Positions 25,076 through 36,726 of a DNA stretch of 64,000 nucleotides are shown here, piece by piece. Each line of letters opens with the position of its first letter. Position 1 is the first letter of the stretch. The translations under genes and the position numbers were made by a program. Source of the stretch: Burhinus oedicnemus (lineage: Eukaryota; Chordata; Aves; Charadriiformes; Burhinidae); the NCBI GenBank assembly GCA_008921705.1, contig VFFE01007669.1, forward strand, positions 100,142-164,141. Reading direction: 5' to 3'. Below the pieces are notes generated by a model. The model was not told the origin of the DNA and searched no databases. It was given only the letters and a program-made list of their open reading frames with translations.

Positions 25076-28000
25076 TGTTCTATAAGGCTGTACAGTCACC
25101 TATTTAAAAGCTGGAAGGATCACACTGTGCTGAGAACAATGTAGCCATTTGATCAATTTTCTCATGTCTCCAAAATCACCCTTCCCCTGAATTCTCTTTT
25201 ATAGGGTAAGGGGATAGCTGAGATCAGTTCCATGATTCCTCATGAATCCAAAACTCTCAGTGGCACCAAGTCTTTGGGGAAAATGCTTTATAATTGGGTT
25301 GACCTGGTAGAGGTCTGCTGCACCAAAGTGCAGGCCTGTTAAAATTGAAAACGCATATATTTTAGTTGCTGAATTAGTACCTAACATGACTGACATACTC
25401 ACAAGTAGCCCTTGGATCTGTAAAGAAGAGTGAATTTGCCCTGTTGCATTACTGTGCCTGGTTTTTTCCTCCTTTTGTATACAATCTAAAATCCTGATAA
25501 GCATTTGTCACTGGTAAACTGTATTTTTATCTTTAGCAGGATACCATTACCAGAAGCTTTGACTGAATTAAATACTATGTTCTTTCTTAAAAGCTTTTTC
25601 TTATGCACGCAGATTTTGTTTTCCTATAAGTAAATGGTCTGCAATATTGTCTCTGAATTTCTTATTGTCACTACAGTACGAAATAATCCAGTAGATGCCA
25701 AAACCAAAACCAAACCTCTAAAAATCCTCAGTCATCGTGATTTATACAGAATACCGAACCCCTAAAGAAAATAATTGCTCTCACCAGTATTAATGAACAG
25801 ATAATTAACATGATAAAATACATGGGGCATATTAAAGTGCAGCAATATCTTATTTTTGACTATTATATAGACTGTATGTGCTGCTATAACACAGCACCTT
25901 CCAGATCTTTCATTTTCATACTTGGCTTTTTTCATTCTCCGTCTTGAACAGTGCTAATGCCTAGTGGACAACACAGAATAAAGAGGCATTTTAGGATGTA
26001 TTCTAAAGAAAAGGAATGTTATTCAAAGAATAGGATTTTTAACACCAAACATCTTGGAAAACACAAGAAAAAGGGACATGCTAAATGTAGCACATAAACT
26101 GATGCCCACAGTCTGGAAAACAAGTTTGCTACTGCCTTGGGACACATAATTTTTAGAAATAATGGACCATTTGGCAGTTCTGCACATGTCACCAAGCATG
26201 CTTGGAAACACCATGGGCTTTGCTTTATTAATATACATGGTTTGAAATAAATTCCCTCTGAAATGCTAGAGGACTCCTCAAATCAACTAATTCATGTGAC
26301 CTTTCTTTATTTAAGACAGTCTTTGTACTTAGACTGTACTATACTCTCAAAAAAGATAGATATTAACCAGTCTACTGTTTTTAATCTCCAAACTATGGCA
26401 GAAATCAGTTCTGTGGGATGGATTGCAGTGCATAGATGGGAAACGCAACCGGTATTTACTTGGGATGCTGCCTCATTCCAATTAGAAGAAAGATAAAAGG
26501 AAAACAGATCCTTGATCTGGATTCTGTGAACCACTTCAAACGGCGTTTAGCAGACCTTCCCACCTCAGTGAATCTGTTTGTAACAGGATAGCACGTGCTG
26601 CCTTTTCCAGGTGGGTCCGTGAAAAGAACCTGAATCGCAGCAGTGGCAGTGGAGAGTTCAGAGACTTTCCACCGTGCCACAGCCAAGGCAGTCCTAGGAG
26701 TCCTAAAGGTGGATGTAGTCAGCACAGGCAAAACAAGTACTAGGGAGCCAGAAAACTCTGCTTCCCAATTCCAGCCATATCCATGGTGCAGCAAAGCGGG
26801 TGAGAGGGCATACCCCTTCTCACACATAATTTCTAGGGGCTTTAGCCCTGTCATTCCATGAGTACAATCGCTGCCATTGTGCTGTGCAGAGCCTGCATGC
26901 CTGAAGAAGGTACCCTTCTGCCCTGGTGTATCTCTGCAAAAACACAAACACAATTTAGCTTTTAGTTCCCCGGCTGAGCTGGTCCTTGTTATTCAAAAGC
27001 ATCTTTTCTTTTGGCCATAGCTTATTTGGAGGAGAAGGATTTGAACAGCTCTCTTTTTTGCCCTTTAGCACAGAAACTTCAGTAGAATGTTTGGCTGGGA
27101 CAAAGGACTGCTCAGAACTAATGTAACTACACTTTTTGTTGTGTTTTAGTAAGTTAAATCCATGCATTTTTTTCTTTGTCAGTTTATTGATAAGTTACTA
27201 CAGAGTAGGAAAGTGGAGAAGTGAGATAAAAATAAAACAGTATGGACAAGGTCAGAAGGAACATCAGGTTTTCCTAGCATCAAGAAGATGAGAGAGGGTG
27301 ATATTTATTTAAAAAATACGGTTGTTAAAATTAGATAATCGTTGTTTTCCCCCTTTCCCTTTTCTTCCCAGCTTTCTCCCCTTCCATGAAGAGAAAGGCA
27401 AGATTTTGATTTTCTTTTCTGATCCACACTCATAATTTCTATACTGGTAAATTAAACGCACTTGTGACTGTTCTCTGGCATGTGGTGCAGACTGGCCCAC
27501 ATCCATACTATGAAACTGTCTCACTGTCCAAAGGGTGTTTGTGTTCATGCTACCTATAGGGGAAGGTCCTTGTGAATTGTTTGGAACTGCTTTAGCTGGG
27601 AAAAGCCAGGAGTGTGCCAGGGACTCTTTTAACAATTTAACAGTGTAGATAATCAAACTCCAGTGCCTGGAAGCGCTTCCCTGGCACTCTTAAATCTACT
27701 AGTCTAGACACAGCTACTGTGGTCAAAATCTGCTTCCCTTATTCACGTAAATAGCTCCAGTGAAGTCAGCTGTGAGATTGGCTGTAAAACAAGAATTCTG
27801 TTTTGCAAATGATTTCAAGCATTTGGCCTTCATTCTACATCGGGGAAAAAGAAAACAACCCACAAGCTTGAGCTTTCAAATTTTAAAAATTAAACAATGT
27901 AAGTGAGAACTATCCAAATAGCCAAGTGGCCAATATGTTCATCTAGAATGTAGGGGCTCATGGTGAAATCTCTATCTTCTGTAAGCGAGAAAGGCCTGTC

Positions 28001-31000
28001 ATATTCCTGATGAGTTTGGGAATCCAATCAGGAATCCTGGCTCTCCAGCTTGTTTTCTTTCTTACAGTAGCAAGAAAGCTTACCTTGAAGCTGAAGAAAT
28101 TACAATACTGAAAAATTTCTACTATAGAAAAAGTGTTTTGTTGAAGATACCCTGGTAATTTACACGATTTGATTCCAGAAGTTCAAAAAACCCTGCAAAA
28201 CAACCCCAACCCCCAAGCAACTCAACCTACACTACAGTAGCAGTTAAAACATTTGCCAAAGTAACATCTGATCCCAGGGCTCAGAGGAGTTCAGGTGGGT
28301 CAGGAATTTTCTCAGGCAACAGTTTTTTCTTATGTAAGTAAATTAACTTGAACATGAATTTGTCAAAGTCAAAATATGCAAAAACATACCAACTGTGACA
28401 GTACTATTTTAGAAAAAATACTGTGAAGCATTTAATGTTCTTTTAGAATATAAAATGTTGAGCCCCTGTTTTAAAACTTTTTTTGTTTGACTTTCACTTT
28501 ATAGAAGAAAATTAGAAGATAATTATTTGGTTAATTCACATGAAAATATAAATTGAACACAACATTTTGTGTTTTGAGGCATTTCTGAATATTTTATTTT
28601 TATTCTTGCTTGAAAAATCAGTATTTTCAGTTTATATCTTTAATCCCCAAACAAAAAATACAATCTTTCCCAGTTTTAATAAAGCCTTTTTTACTGATAC
28701 AATAGACTTTGGGTATAAATCCAATTCTCTGGAAAAATCATGACTGAAAGAAGGTTTGTAGCAATTCTCAGAAAAATATTTTGAATTTAATTCAACTCTT
28801 GCTAGGCATGCATTTTTGTTATGGTTTTCCATGCATAATGACAGAGTAATTTTTATTTACTTCAGTTGTTTGCTATAATGTCTCTCGATAGAAAGAAGAA
28901 AGAAATAGGTCATAGCTGTGATATTTTGAAAATATGACATAATATTTAATTGAAGAAATATCTTTAAATAGAATGTTACTTGCTTAAAATTAGTTTAAAT
29001 GGCACAGTCTGGACACAACTGACCATACATTAATGTTAATCTGAGTCACTCACACAGAGGCGGTTGGGCTGATGCAGACTCATACAAAAGCCTCGTGGAT
29101 ACAAAACCCATACAATTCATCCAGAGTCACATGTTAAACTCATATTTTGTTTGATCAACCACATCAGTCTTATTTTTTTGGACCTTTTTGGATCCTACAG
29201 TATTAACTGTAAGCTAATGCATGTCCCCGTGCACCTTGCGTCAAGCTGGTGCTGATAGTACTGCTAAAGCAGCCAGAATATGACCTATGCAATCCTAACG
29301 GTATTGAGGTATGTGCCGTGGCTGGATTCAGCAAATACTTGCTGAGAGGCTGCGTGACAGAGCTCAGTGCATGACAGGTCTCTCCCCATAGGGACAGAAC
29401 CCCCCACCCCCAGATAACTGTAGGCAGTATGTCTACTAAATTCACTAAATAGTCAAAGGACTTACAGCATGTGATGGAGGAAAAATAAGTTGAATACCTT
29501 GAGCAGAGAGAACAGAAAAGGGACCGCTGCGTTTCAAGCTATTCTCTTGTCTGATTCAGAGAGGAGAGGGGAAGGGGACCTTGACCGTTAGCAGAGTTGT
29601 GTGATATTCATCCCCTAGGCAAAGAGCTGACTGATGGGCACCCATAAATCCCCCATTACTACATAGGTCAGCTGATTCTCTACAGCCTTCCTAGGACTCA
29701 GGCATTTTATTGACACCTCCTTCCAAAGTGAGGGGATGATGCTTGGATGTAAAAGACTTTGACAGCAAGAACGGAGCGAGGGCTACCCACAGCAACACCC
29801 AGCATTGGAGAGTGGATCATGATGTTGCCATGACCGCACAGAAGGGAGCATCCTCTTTGGAGACGGACAAGGGCAGAGCCAAAAACGAGTGTAAAATGAG
29901 AAATATCAGTGACTTTTTCTGCTTTGACTCCTTTTCTTATTTTTTGTGTATGGGATTTTCAACTCATATGCTCGGTCCGTAATGTGATCCTGCTGTATTT
30001 CACATCATTCTAGGCAAAAATATGAGCGATTCAGATAAAAATGGCCGCTGAACCCTAGAATGATTGTCACTGGCAATGGTGCAGACTAAGACAGTTCATG
30101 AGTTCAGATATTTTTGTAACTAATGATCTCAGTTAACAAAATACATTGAGAAAACTGGTAATCTATTTAAATTCTAGTACAGGACTTTCAGAATAAAAAT
30201 GCAGGTTGGATTGAAAAAATGTCAATCATATTTGCAGAAGGCTTAAAGGCTTATGTTTTCTTTATTATTTTGTATGAAAATACTTAGAAATCCAAATACT
30301 ACTGTGAAATGGAAATACTTTGGAAGGCAGTATCCATCATTAAAAACAAAATAGAAAAGCTGAAATACCAACGTTACATTGTATACAGCCCAGTTATAAT
30401 GCATGCACAGTGTCTAAATACAACAGCATCCTAACCTTTTGATTTTCTTATTTCACAAATGAAGATGTATTATAACATCTGGAACTGGTATATTGATTGA
30501 TTCATAGTCACCATCTGTAGGAATAATTATATATGACTATAACAAGTATCAGACATCTTTTTACTTTTTCAAAATACAGCTATCTTCATCCTGTTTTCAG
30601 GTATATTTTAATATTTAAAATAAATGAGATCAGGTACCCTCAAGTACTCGGCTTCAGCCTACTACAATTCAGTAATGTTAACTGAATTTACACCATTGTA
30701 ATTGAAAACACAGTTAGATTGTCTTATTACACACTTGTATACTTTCCCACCAAAGTTATGAATGGTAAGCAAATCAAACTAAGGTCTCTTTCAGCTTTAT
30801 TACTAACCAGGAGCTGTCTTGCTTGCTCTTCACCTCTCATTCTAATTCTCTTTTATTTCTTATATCTCTTTCTTAATTCTTATTTATTTCATTAGATCAG
30901 AATGAATAATTTTTATCCTCAAGGTTACTAAAGGCATGTTTAAATTTGGTGTTTGTTTTTGATTCAACAGTAGATTTTGGAATGTCTGAGAAGGTTGGTG

Positions 31001-31679
31001 TCCTTACAAACTTGTTGATCATTTTCAGACTGATGTATTTTTAATTAGTAAAATTGAAAAGGGCCATTATTTGAGACATATTTTATGATAGATGTGTTTC
31101 CAAGTCAAATATTCTAATTTGGGGATGTGGATCTCAAGAACTTCAATCTGAAGTTAATATTTGTAAATCAGGCTAGAGTGGATTAAAATGCAAGAAAGGA
31201 AAAACCTTACTACAGGTTAATGAAATGGACTGGATCTAATCCAAAAGAAACTAAGTGATTATAAATTGAAGATTACTACAGAATAAGTCCTCTGTAATCC
31301 TTCTATAGTTGACATTGGATGTGTGACTTTCTAAAGGCAGGTCTATTAGAGTTTAATTCATTCAGTGGTTTTTTTTTTATTTTCTAGAGCATCGGACTGT
31401 CTTATATAACTAGTTCACTGCAGTTTTTATAGGATTTAAAAAATCCTTTTCCACTTTGTATATAACTCATAGAGAAATCTGTACCTGGATTATTAACAAG
31501 AGGCTTGTGTATTTTTTTGTATATTTTTAAAAACAAAGTAATTTCTTTTCCAGCATCTCTCCTGCAATTCTTTTCCTAAGCAAGTTAAAAGAATAAGTTA
31601 TTAGAATTAAGTCTTTTGCATGTCTAGCTTTGATTTTCAATAAACATTCCAAAAAAACACCCATGAGGTTGGGTGGGTT
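25076..31679. other. Unique DNA, no supported gene
   Basis: No transposon or RNA gene recognised. The longest frame is 26456-26953 minus (165 codons). Its composition is mixed, without domain, signal peptide or membrane pattern, and it lies in a slightly GC-richer patch (about 26.54-26.93 kb). I cannot assign it. Confidence 0.5.
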
Positions 31680-31802
31680 GGATGGGATGCTGTTGGCCAC
31701 GTTTGCTGTCAGGACGCACTGCTGACCCGTGCTCAGCTTGCTGCCCCCCAGGCCTCAAGGCCTTTTCCACAGACTTGCTCTCCAGCCTGCTGAATGGCAG
31801 TA
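31680..31802 (-). mobile_element. Degraded internal CR1 fragment
   Basis: Read in the + direction, GATGCTGTTGGCCAC, GCACTGCTG, GCTCAGCTTGCTG, CCCCAGG and CCTTTTCCACAGACTTGCTC line up in order with the antisense CR1 text at about 3888-3985 of this same window (GATGCTGTTGGCC, GCACACTGCTGG, TCAGCTGGCTG, CCCCCAGGTCC). That segment encodes the post-RT part of ORF2. The fragment has substitutions and small gaps and no 3' tail, so it is an old internal piece. It is on the minus strand, unlike the two CR1 copies just downstream. Confidence 0.75.
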
Positions 31803-33076
31803 AATCTGGTCCTTTGCTCATACAGATTTCAGAGAAAATAAATCATCAATTTATTAATGCTATTCTCATTGAATTTTATTGGATGAAGAGAAGCTTTTAA
31901 TAATGCAAGAAAAACCGGCATTCATTAAAGAAAAGGATAAGAAAGAGTAATAGGAGTGTTTGTAAAACACCAGTACAGCAGGTCCAGATCTCATTCTTAA
32001 CAGATCAACACAATTCCACTGATTGCATTGAAGCTAACGTCAGAGTGATTAACAGCTGAAACTCTCTTTCAACTATAATTGTGTATTTAAAAGTTCATAT
32101 GTATTAATGTAAATTGTTGCACTAACAGAAAAGTCAGCAACATAACTATTAGACAAAAATGTCTACTTTGCATAATAATGCACATAGAAACAATGACAAA
32201 TTTAGAAAATTACAGCAGAGAAGAAACTTTAATGTTAGAATTATTCCCATTGTAGTTAACATGTAGAATCACAAGAAAGCACACTTGAGTCGGGTTGATT
32301 CGCCTCTTAGTTTTTTAACCTTCTGTAATATTCCAGGCAAGATCCTTAACTATTTTATTCTCTGGTTTCTCAAACTAATAATTAGGATTACAGTCCTTCA
32401 TTATTTTTGCAAGCTGTTTTGTGATTGATCAGTATATATGTGTACATATAATGTGTATCATGTTCATCTTTATTACTTTTCATTTCTGTTGCAATATATG
32501 GTATTTTTGCCAAAGAGATGGTTTTCGTATGAAACTTAGATTCTAATCCACATAGAGCATTGCCTATGATCTGGACAGTGTATATTTCAACATAGCATTG
32601 TTGGCAGTATGCATTAGTAGTAATACAATTTGATCTGCAACAGCATACGTGAGCCTAAATGTTTGTTTTCTCAACCATGCGAAGCATTTGCAGAATATAT
32701 CCTTCTGGATGTCCAGAAACTTTATGCTCTGTGCTCCAGAAATTCTGTAGCTTTTTCACAGATGCAAGGAGGAAGAAAGAAGACACTGATGTAAAGTTAA
32801 GTTAAATCGTTTCTTTCTTTTGTCTAAGCAAATATTTCATAAAGAAAGAGTACAGAATGTAAACTCATCTTCTAATAAAGAGCAATCCTGAGTCCACTAA
32901 TTTCCATGACACTCTGAAGAGGAAACATTTCCTTGCTTTAAGCCAGTGAAGTTTTGAAAACCCATGGCTCTTTCCAGACTGCTTAATGCAGACCAGTCTT
33001 CCACAGTAATCAAACAGGCTTTGTATCATCAGAGGAAATGTTTCTTCCTGGTGTTAAGGTGCTGGGAATGTTTTTT
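31803..33076. other. AT-rich spacer between CR1 pieces
   Basis: No gene or repeat recognised. Only low-complexity AT tracts and stop-dense frames are seen. Confidence 0.55.
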
Positions 33077-33355
33077 TCAGTGGTGCCCAGTGATAGGACA
33101 AGAGGTAATGGGCCCAAACTTGAACATAGGAAGTTCCATCTGAACATGAGGCGGACCTTCTTTCCTTTGAGGGTGGCAGAGCACTGGAACAGGCTGCCCA
33201 GAGAGGTGGTGGACTCTCTGACCCTGGAGACATTCAAAACTCGCCTGGACGCCATCATGTGCAACTTGCTCTAGGTGAAACTGCTCTGGCAGGGAGGTTG
33301 GACTAGATGATCTCCAGAGGTCCCTTCCAACCCCTGTGATTCTGTGATTCTGTGA
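33077..33355 (+). mobile_element. CR1 LINE, 3' end only
   Basis: A plus-strand CR1 tail of about 280 bp. It encodes the end of ORF2 ([21 protein letters not shown], then [24 protein letters not shown] and a terminal CNLL at 33262-33273). The CR1 3' UTR block follows (GGTTGGACTAGATGATCTCC, 33296-33315), ending in GATTCTGTGATTCTGTGA (33338-33355). The last open frame is intact from within the fragment to its stop, so the copy is moderately young. It is severely 5'-truncated. Confidence 0.93.
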
Positions 33356-34002
33356 ATAGTCTGAAGGGCAAGCAGTAGGAATTTAATCTCACCAGTGTTC
33401 TCTACATGGACTCTCTGTGCAAAGGCATAACTATATTCTTGTACATCAGTAAGCTCAGTGACACAACACAGCAACAACACAATAAGCATTTTAAGTCTCC
33501 AGGGCAACAGTCATGGTGATGGATGACTCATACACAACTAGTTAGCCCCTGAGTAATCAAGTGAAAGAAACTTCAAAATGACAGTGGCTGTAGTCTTCTC
33601 CATTAGAAGCTCTCACACCTGCAATTGACTTAATAACACCTAAGCTCAAGGTCTCCATGATTTCCTGAATGTAACCTGTATCACCCCAGAGTTTTGGTGT
33701 GTCACCTCTGATCACTATCCCCAGTAAATTCCATTGCTTGGTTATGGCCAGAAGCCACATGCCACCATGCTAAATGTCTGGAGAAGCATGTTCTGCAGCA
33801 ACACTAGCTTTGTTGTATTTTACAGATTTTTCTCCCCTAGTAGCAGTACTGCTGTGGCATCCAGAGTCATCTGAAGGCACAGAACGACATCTTGTCATCT
33901 GCATGACCAAATGTGTATGAGTATTACTGTACCACTTGGTTATCATGTGTTCTCCAGTACATTTACAGCCTTTAAAAAATGTCGCTGACAAGATGCTCTT
34001 TC
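33356..34002. other. Spacer between two plus-strand CR1 copies
   Basis: About 650 bp without a recognised gene or repeat. It shows no resemblance to the missing middle part of a CR1, so the flanking copies look like separate insertions, not one element with a gap. Confidence 0.5.
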
Positions 34003-34962
34003 ACTGGGTCCAGTCTTGTTCAACATATTCATCAACGACCTGGATGAGGGGACAAAGTGTACCCTCAGCAAGTCTGCTGGTGACACAAAACTAGGAGGAC
34101 TGGCTGACACACCAGAAGGCTGTGCCACCATACAGCGAGACCTGGACAGGCTAGAGAGTTGGGCGTAGAGGAACATAGTGAAGTTCAACAAAGGCAAGTG
34201 TAGGGGATCCTGCACCTAGGGAGGAGTAACCCCATGCAGTGGTACAGGTTAGGGGTTGACCTGCTGGAAAGCAGCTCTGCAGAGAGGGACCTGGGAGTCC
34301 TGGTGGACAAGAAGTTGACCATGAGCCAGCAATGTGCCCTTGTGGCCAAGAAGGCCAATGGTATCCTGGGGTGCATTAAAAAGAGCGTGGCCAGCAGGTA
34401 CAGGGAGGTTATCCTCCCCCTCTACTCTGCCCTGGTGAGGCCACATGTGGAGTACTGTGTCCAGATCTGGGCTCCCCAGTTCAAGAAAGACAAGGAACTA
34501 CTGGAGAGAGTCCAATGGAGGGCTACAAAGATGATCAAGGGAATGGAGCACCTCTTTTGTGAGGAAAGGCTGAGAGACCTGGGTCTGTTTAGCCTGGAGA
34601 AGAGAAGACTGAGACTGGATCTTGTCAATGCTTATAAATATCTAAAGGGCAAGTGTCAAGAGGATGGGGCCAGACTCTCTTCAGTAGTGCCCAGTGACTG
34701 GACAAGGGACAACGAACACAAACTGGAATACAGGAAATTCCATCTCAACATGAGAAGGAACTTCCTTACTTTGAGGGTGACAGAGCGCTGGAACAGGCTG
34801 CCCAGAGAGGTTGTGGAGTCTCCTTCTCTGGAGATATTCAAAACCCACTTGGATGCATTCCTGTCTAACCTGCTTTAGGTGAACCTGCTTTGGCAGGGGG
34901 GTTGGACGAGATGATCTCCAAAGGTCCCTTCCAATCCCTGCCATTCTGTGATTCTGTGATTT
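34003..34962 (+). mobile_element. CR1 LINE, 5'-truncated within the RT domain
   Basis: A plus-strand CR1 of about 960 bp. It starts inside RT motif B at [16 protein letters not shown] (34004 onward), passes motif C and the full C-terminal region, and ends with the 3' UTR (GGTTGGACGAGATGATCTCC, 34901-34920) and repeats ATTCTGTGATTCTGTGATTT up to 34962. The coding part holds an in-frame TAG after ESWA (about 34167) and a frameshift near 34200-34215. After this an unbroken frame runs to the stop at 34878. Confidence 0.94.
34234..34878 (+). pseudogene. CR1 ORF2 C-terminal region (fragment)
   Basis: This is the last 214 codons of CR1 ORF2, downstream of the RT catalytic core. It shows the family's conserved order: [99 protein letters not shown], then [30 protein letters not shown] at the natural end. 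The ATG used is internal to the family frame and not a true start. Upstream, in another frame, motif C reads SAGDTKLGG where the family has ADD, so one catalytic Asp is lost. No functional product is expected. Confidence 0.93.
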
Positions 34963-36471
34963 GATGTAATTTATTATAATTTCTTATGTACTTTGTGTGC
35001 TTTTAGTCTGTTTTACAGGGTATGAAAACAAATCTCACTACCTCAAGTCTATACCAACATAACCCAAGAGAAGGCTTGTCCTGTTTTATTGGTAATCCCT
35101 ATTGCTTCTTATAAGTGTAAATCCCAAAGCTGCTGCATTGGAAGGGCAGAAAAGATGATTGCCTCTGATCACATTACATACCTGATCTCTATTTAGCCTA
35201 TTACTATATCCTAAGGACTATGTCAGCTTGAAGAAGTCTTTGAAATGGGTCAATCTGTTTTGCGTGTTTATGTTTTCTCCCATCACTCTACAGTCATCAA
35301 CAGCCTTAAGTATCCCAGAGTAACTTCCAGGAACTGGATTTTTTTTTTTTATATATATGAAATGTCTCTTAATACTTAACTTCTTTTCTTGAGTTCAAAT
35401 GATGCTTCTTTACATGAACACAAACACACAGACACATATATAAACATTTATACATATTTAAATATGCATTGCCAAGACATTGCTTGGGACTGAGTAAAAT
35501 CATAAATAAGACAGTGTCTACAGGGTAGAACCGTTCTTAAGAACTGTGGACAATGTAGAAGTGATCAAAGGAACTTTTCTTCCTCCAGGATGCTTAAAAA
35601 AAGGCTATTGACCTTACTGATTGTTTGGGAGGAATCTTAATGTAACACAGAGCGTTGTGAAATGGTGGGAAGCTCTCTCTATCCAGCAAGGCTAATCTTC
35701 AAAGAATTGGTAAAGTGCCTCCATAGCCTTTTTTTGCTGCGTCTAACAAGGTATTTGAATCCTCCATCATTTACAGAGATGGTCAAGTACTCAGGACATA
35801 AAGTTTTTTCTTCCTGCAGAGCAAGTGAATACTAATTTGCAGGAAGCAGAGAATCTGACTAAGGTTTTGTGCCTCAGAGTGGAAGATCATCCATAACCTG
35901 GGTTTTAAAATAGCAGGCAGTTAAGGTACATCAAGCAGTAGTGCTGAATTCCTGAAACTTCTCTGACTTCATTTAGGCTGCATGGTTATGAATGCAGGAA
36001 AATTTTGACTTCCCTGAACTTTTAGGATGTTTTTCTTGGTGAAAAATGGAAATATAAGTTATATGACAAGAAAGAAGAGTCCTGGCTCAAGGCACTGTTT
36101 AAAAAAACACAAAAACCCAATGCGTTTTAAGGATACATAACCCTTTGTAAAAGCAAGCATGAATCTACAGTCATTGGAAGTCCAGGCTTTCTTGTTACTA
36201 ACATATCGTGACCTTGCCCACACAACATTTTCACATGCACTATCATTAATCATTAGTGCTATTAGAGATTCAACATAATATAATTAAATTAATCTCAATT
36301 TACTAAAACATTAACATACAAACAGCTACCAAGTTTGTTAAACCATAATGCTATGACAAAATGACTAAAACTCAGGATCAATATAACAAACAATGTAACT
36401 GAAGTTTAAATGTATTTTTCTATATTTCTTTTCTGAAAAAAAGAACAAGTTATTTACTTTAATATGGTGAC
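34963..36471. other. Unique AT-rich DNA, no gene seen
   Basis: Contains a T run followed by a short AT dinucleotide tract (about 35339-35358). No coding or RNA feature recognised. Confidence 0.55.
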
Positions 36472-36724
36472 ATTTTATTTTGTGATTAATTTTAAAATAA
36501 CATTGTAAAAACTATAAACTCATTTTAATTTGACAAGCGTTTGGTAATTAATTTTCAAACAATGCTATGGGAATCTAAGAAGCACTCTTCATTTGACATG
36601 TATTTTATAATTTATTTTAAAACAATGCTGCACAAATCTGCAAAGGCATTATTCATTTGAGAGTTCATTAATTATGCAAATGAGTTGCAATTAACAAATC
36701 TGTTCTGAGGATGGCATTTGCATA
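36472..36724 (+). repeat. Diverged tandem array, about 63 bp per unit
   Basis: At least three and perhaps four head-to-tail units: 36472-36535, 36536-36598, 36599-36662 and, weaker, 36663-36724. Shared landmarks are TTAATTTT or TTTATTTT near the front, CAAACAATGCT or AAAACAATGCT in the middle (units 2 and 3), AATCT, and a CATTTGACA-like end (TAATTTGACA, CATTTGACA, CATTTGAGA, CATTTGCATA). Units 2 and 3 are most alike. The array is old, and its last unit overlaps the octamer pair. Confidence 0.6.
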
Positions 36725-36726
36725 AT
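36671..36726. promoter_or_regulatory. Inverted pair of perfect POU octamers (candidate enhancer)
   Basis: ATTATGCAAAT (36671-36681) and its exact reverse complement ATTTGCATAAT (36716-36726) face each other, 34 bp apart. Each contains the octamer ATGCAAAT, the classic POU-domain (Oct) binding site. TTAATTAT-like homeodomain motifs and TTGCAATTAA lie beside and between them. This composition is typical of developmental non-coding enhancers. Enhancer function is inference, as AT-rich DNA also yields such sites by chance. Confidence 0.4.

Noticed and set aside
34185..34944. Minus-strand frames over the CR1 at 34 kb
   Set aside because: Antisense shadows of the plus-strand CR1 coding sequence.
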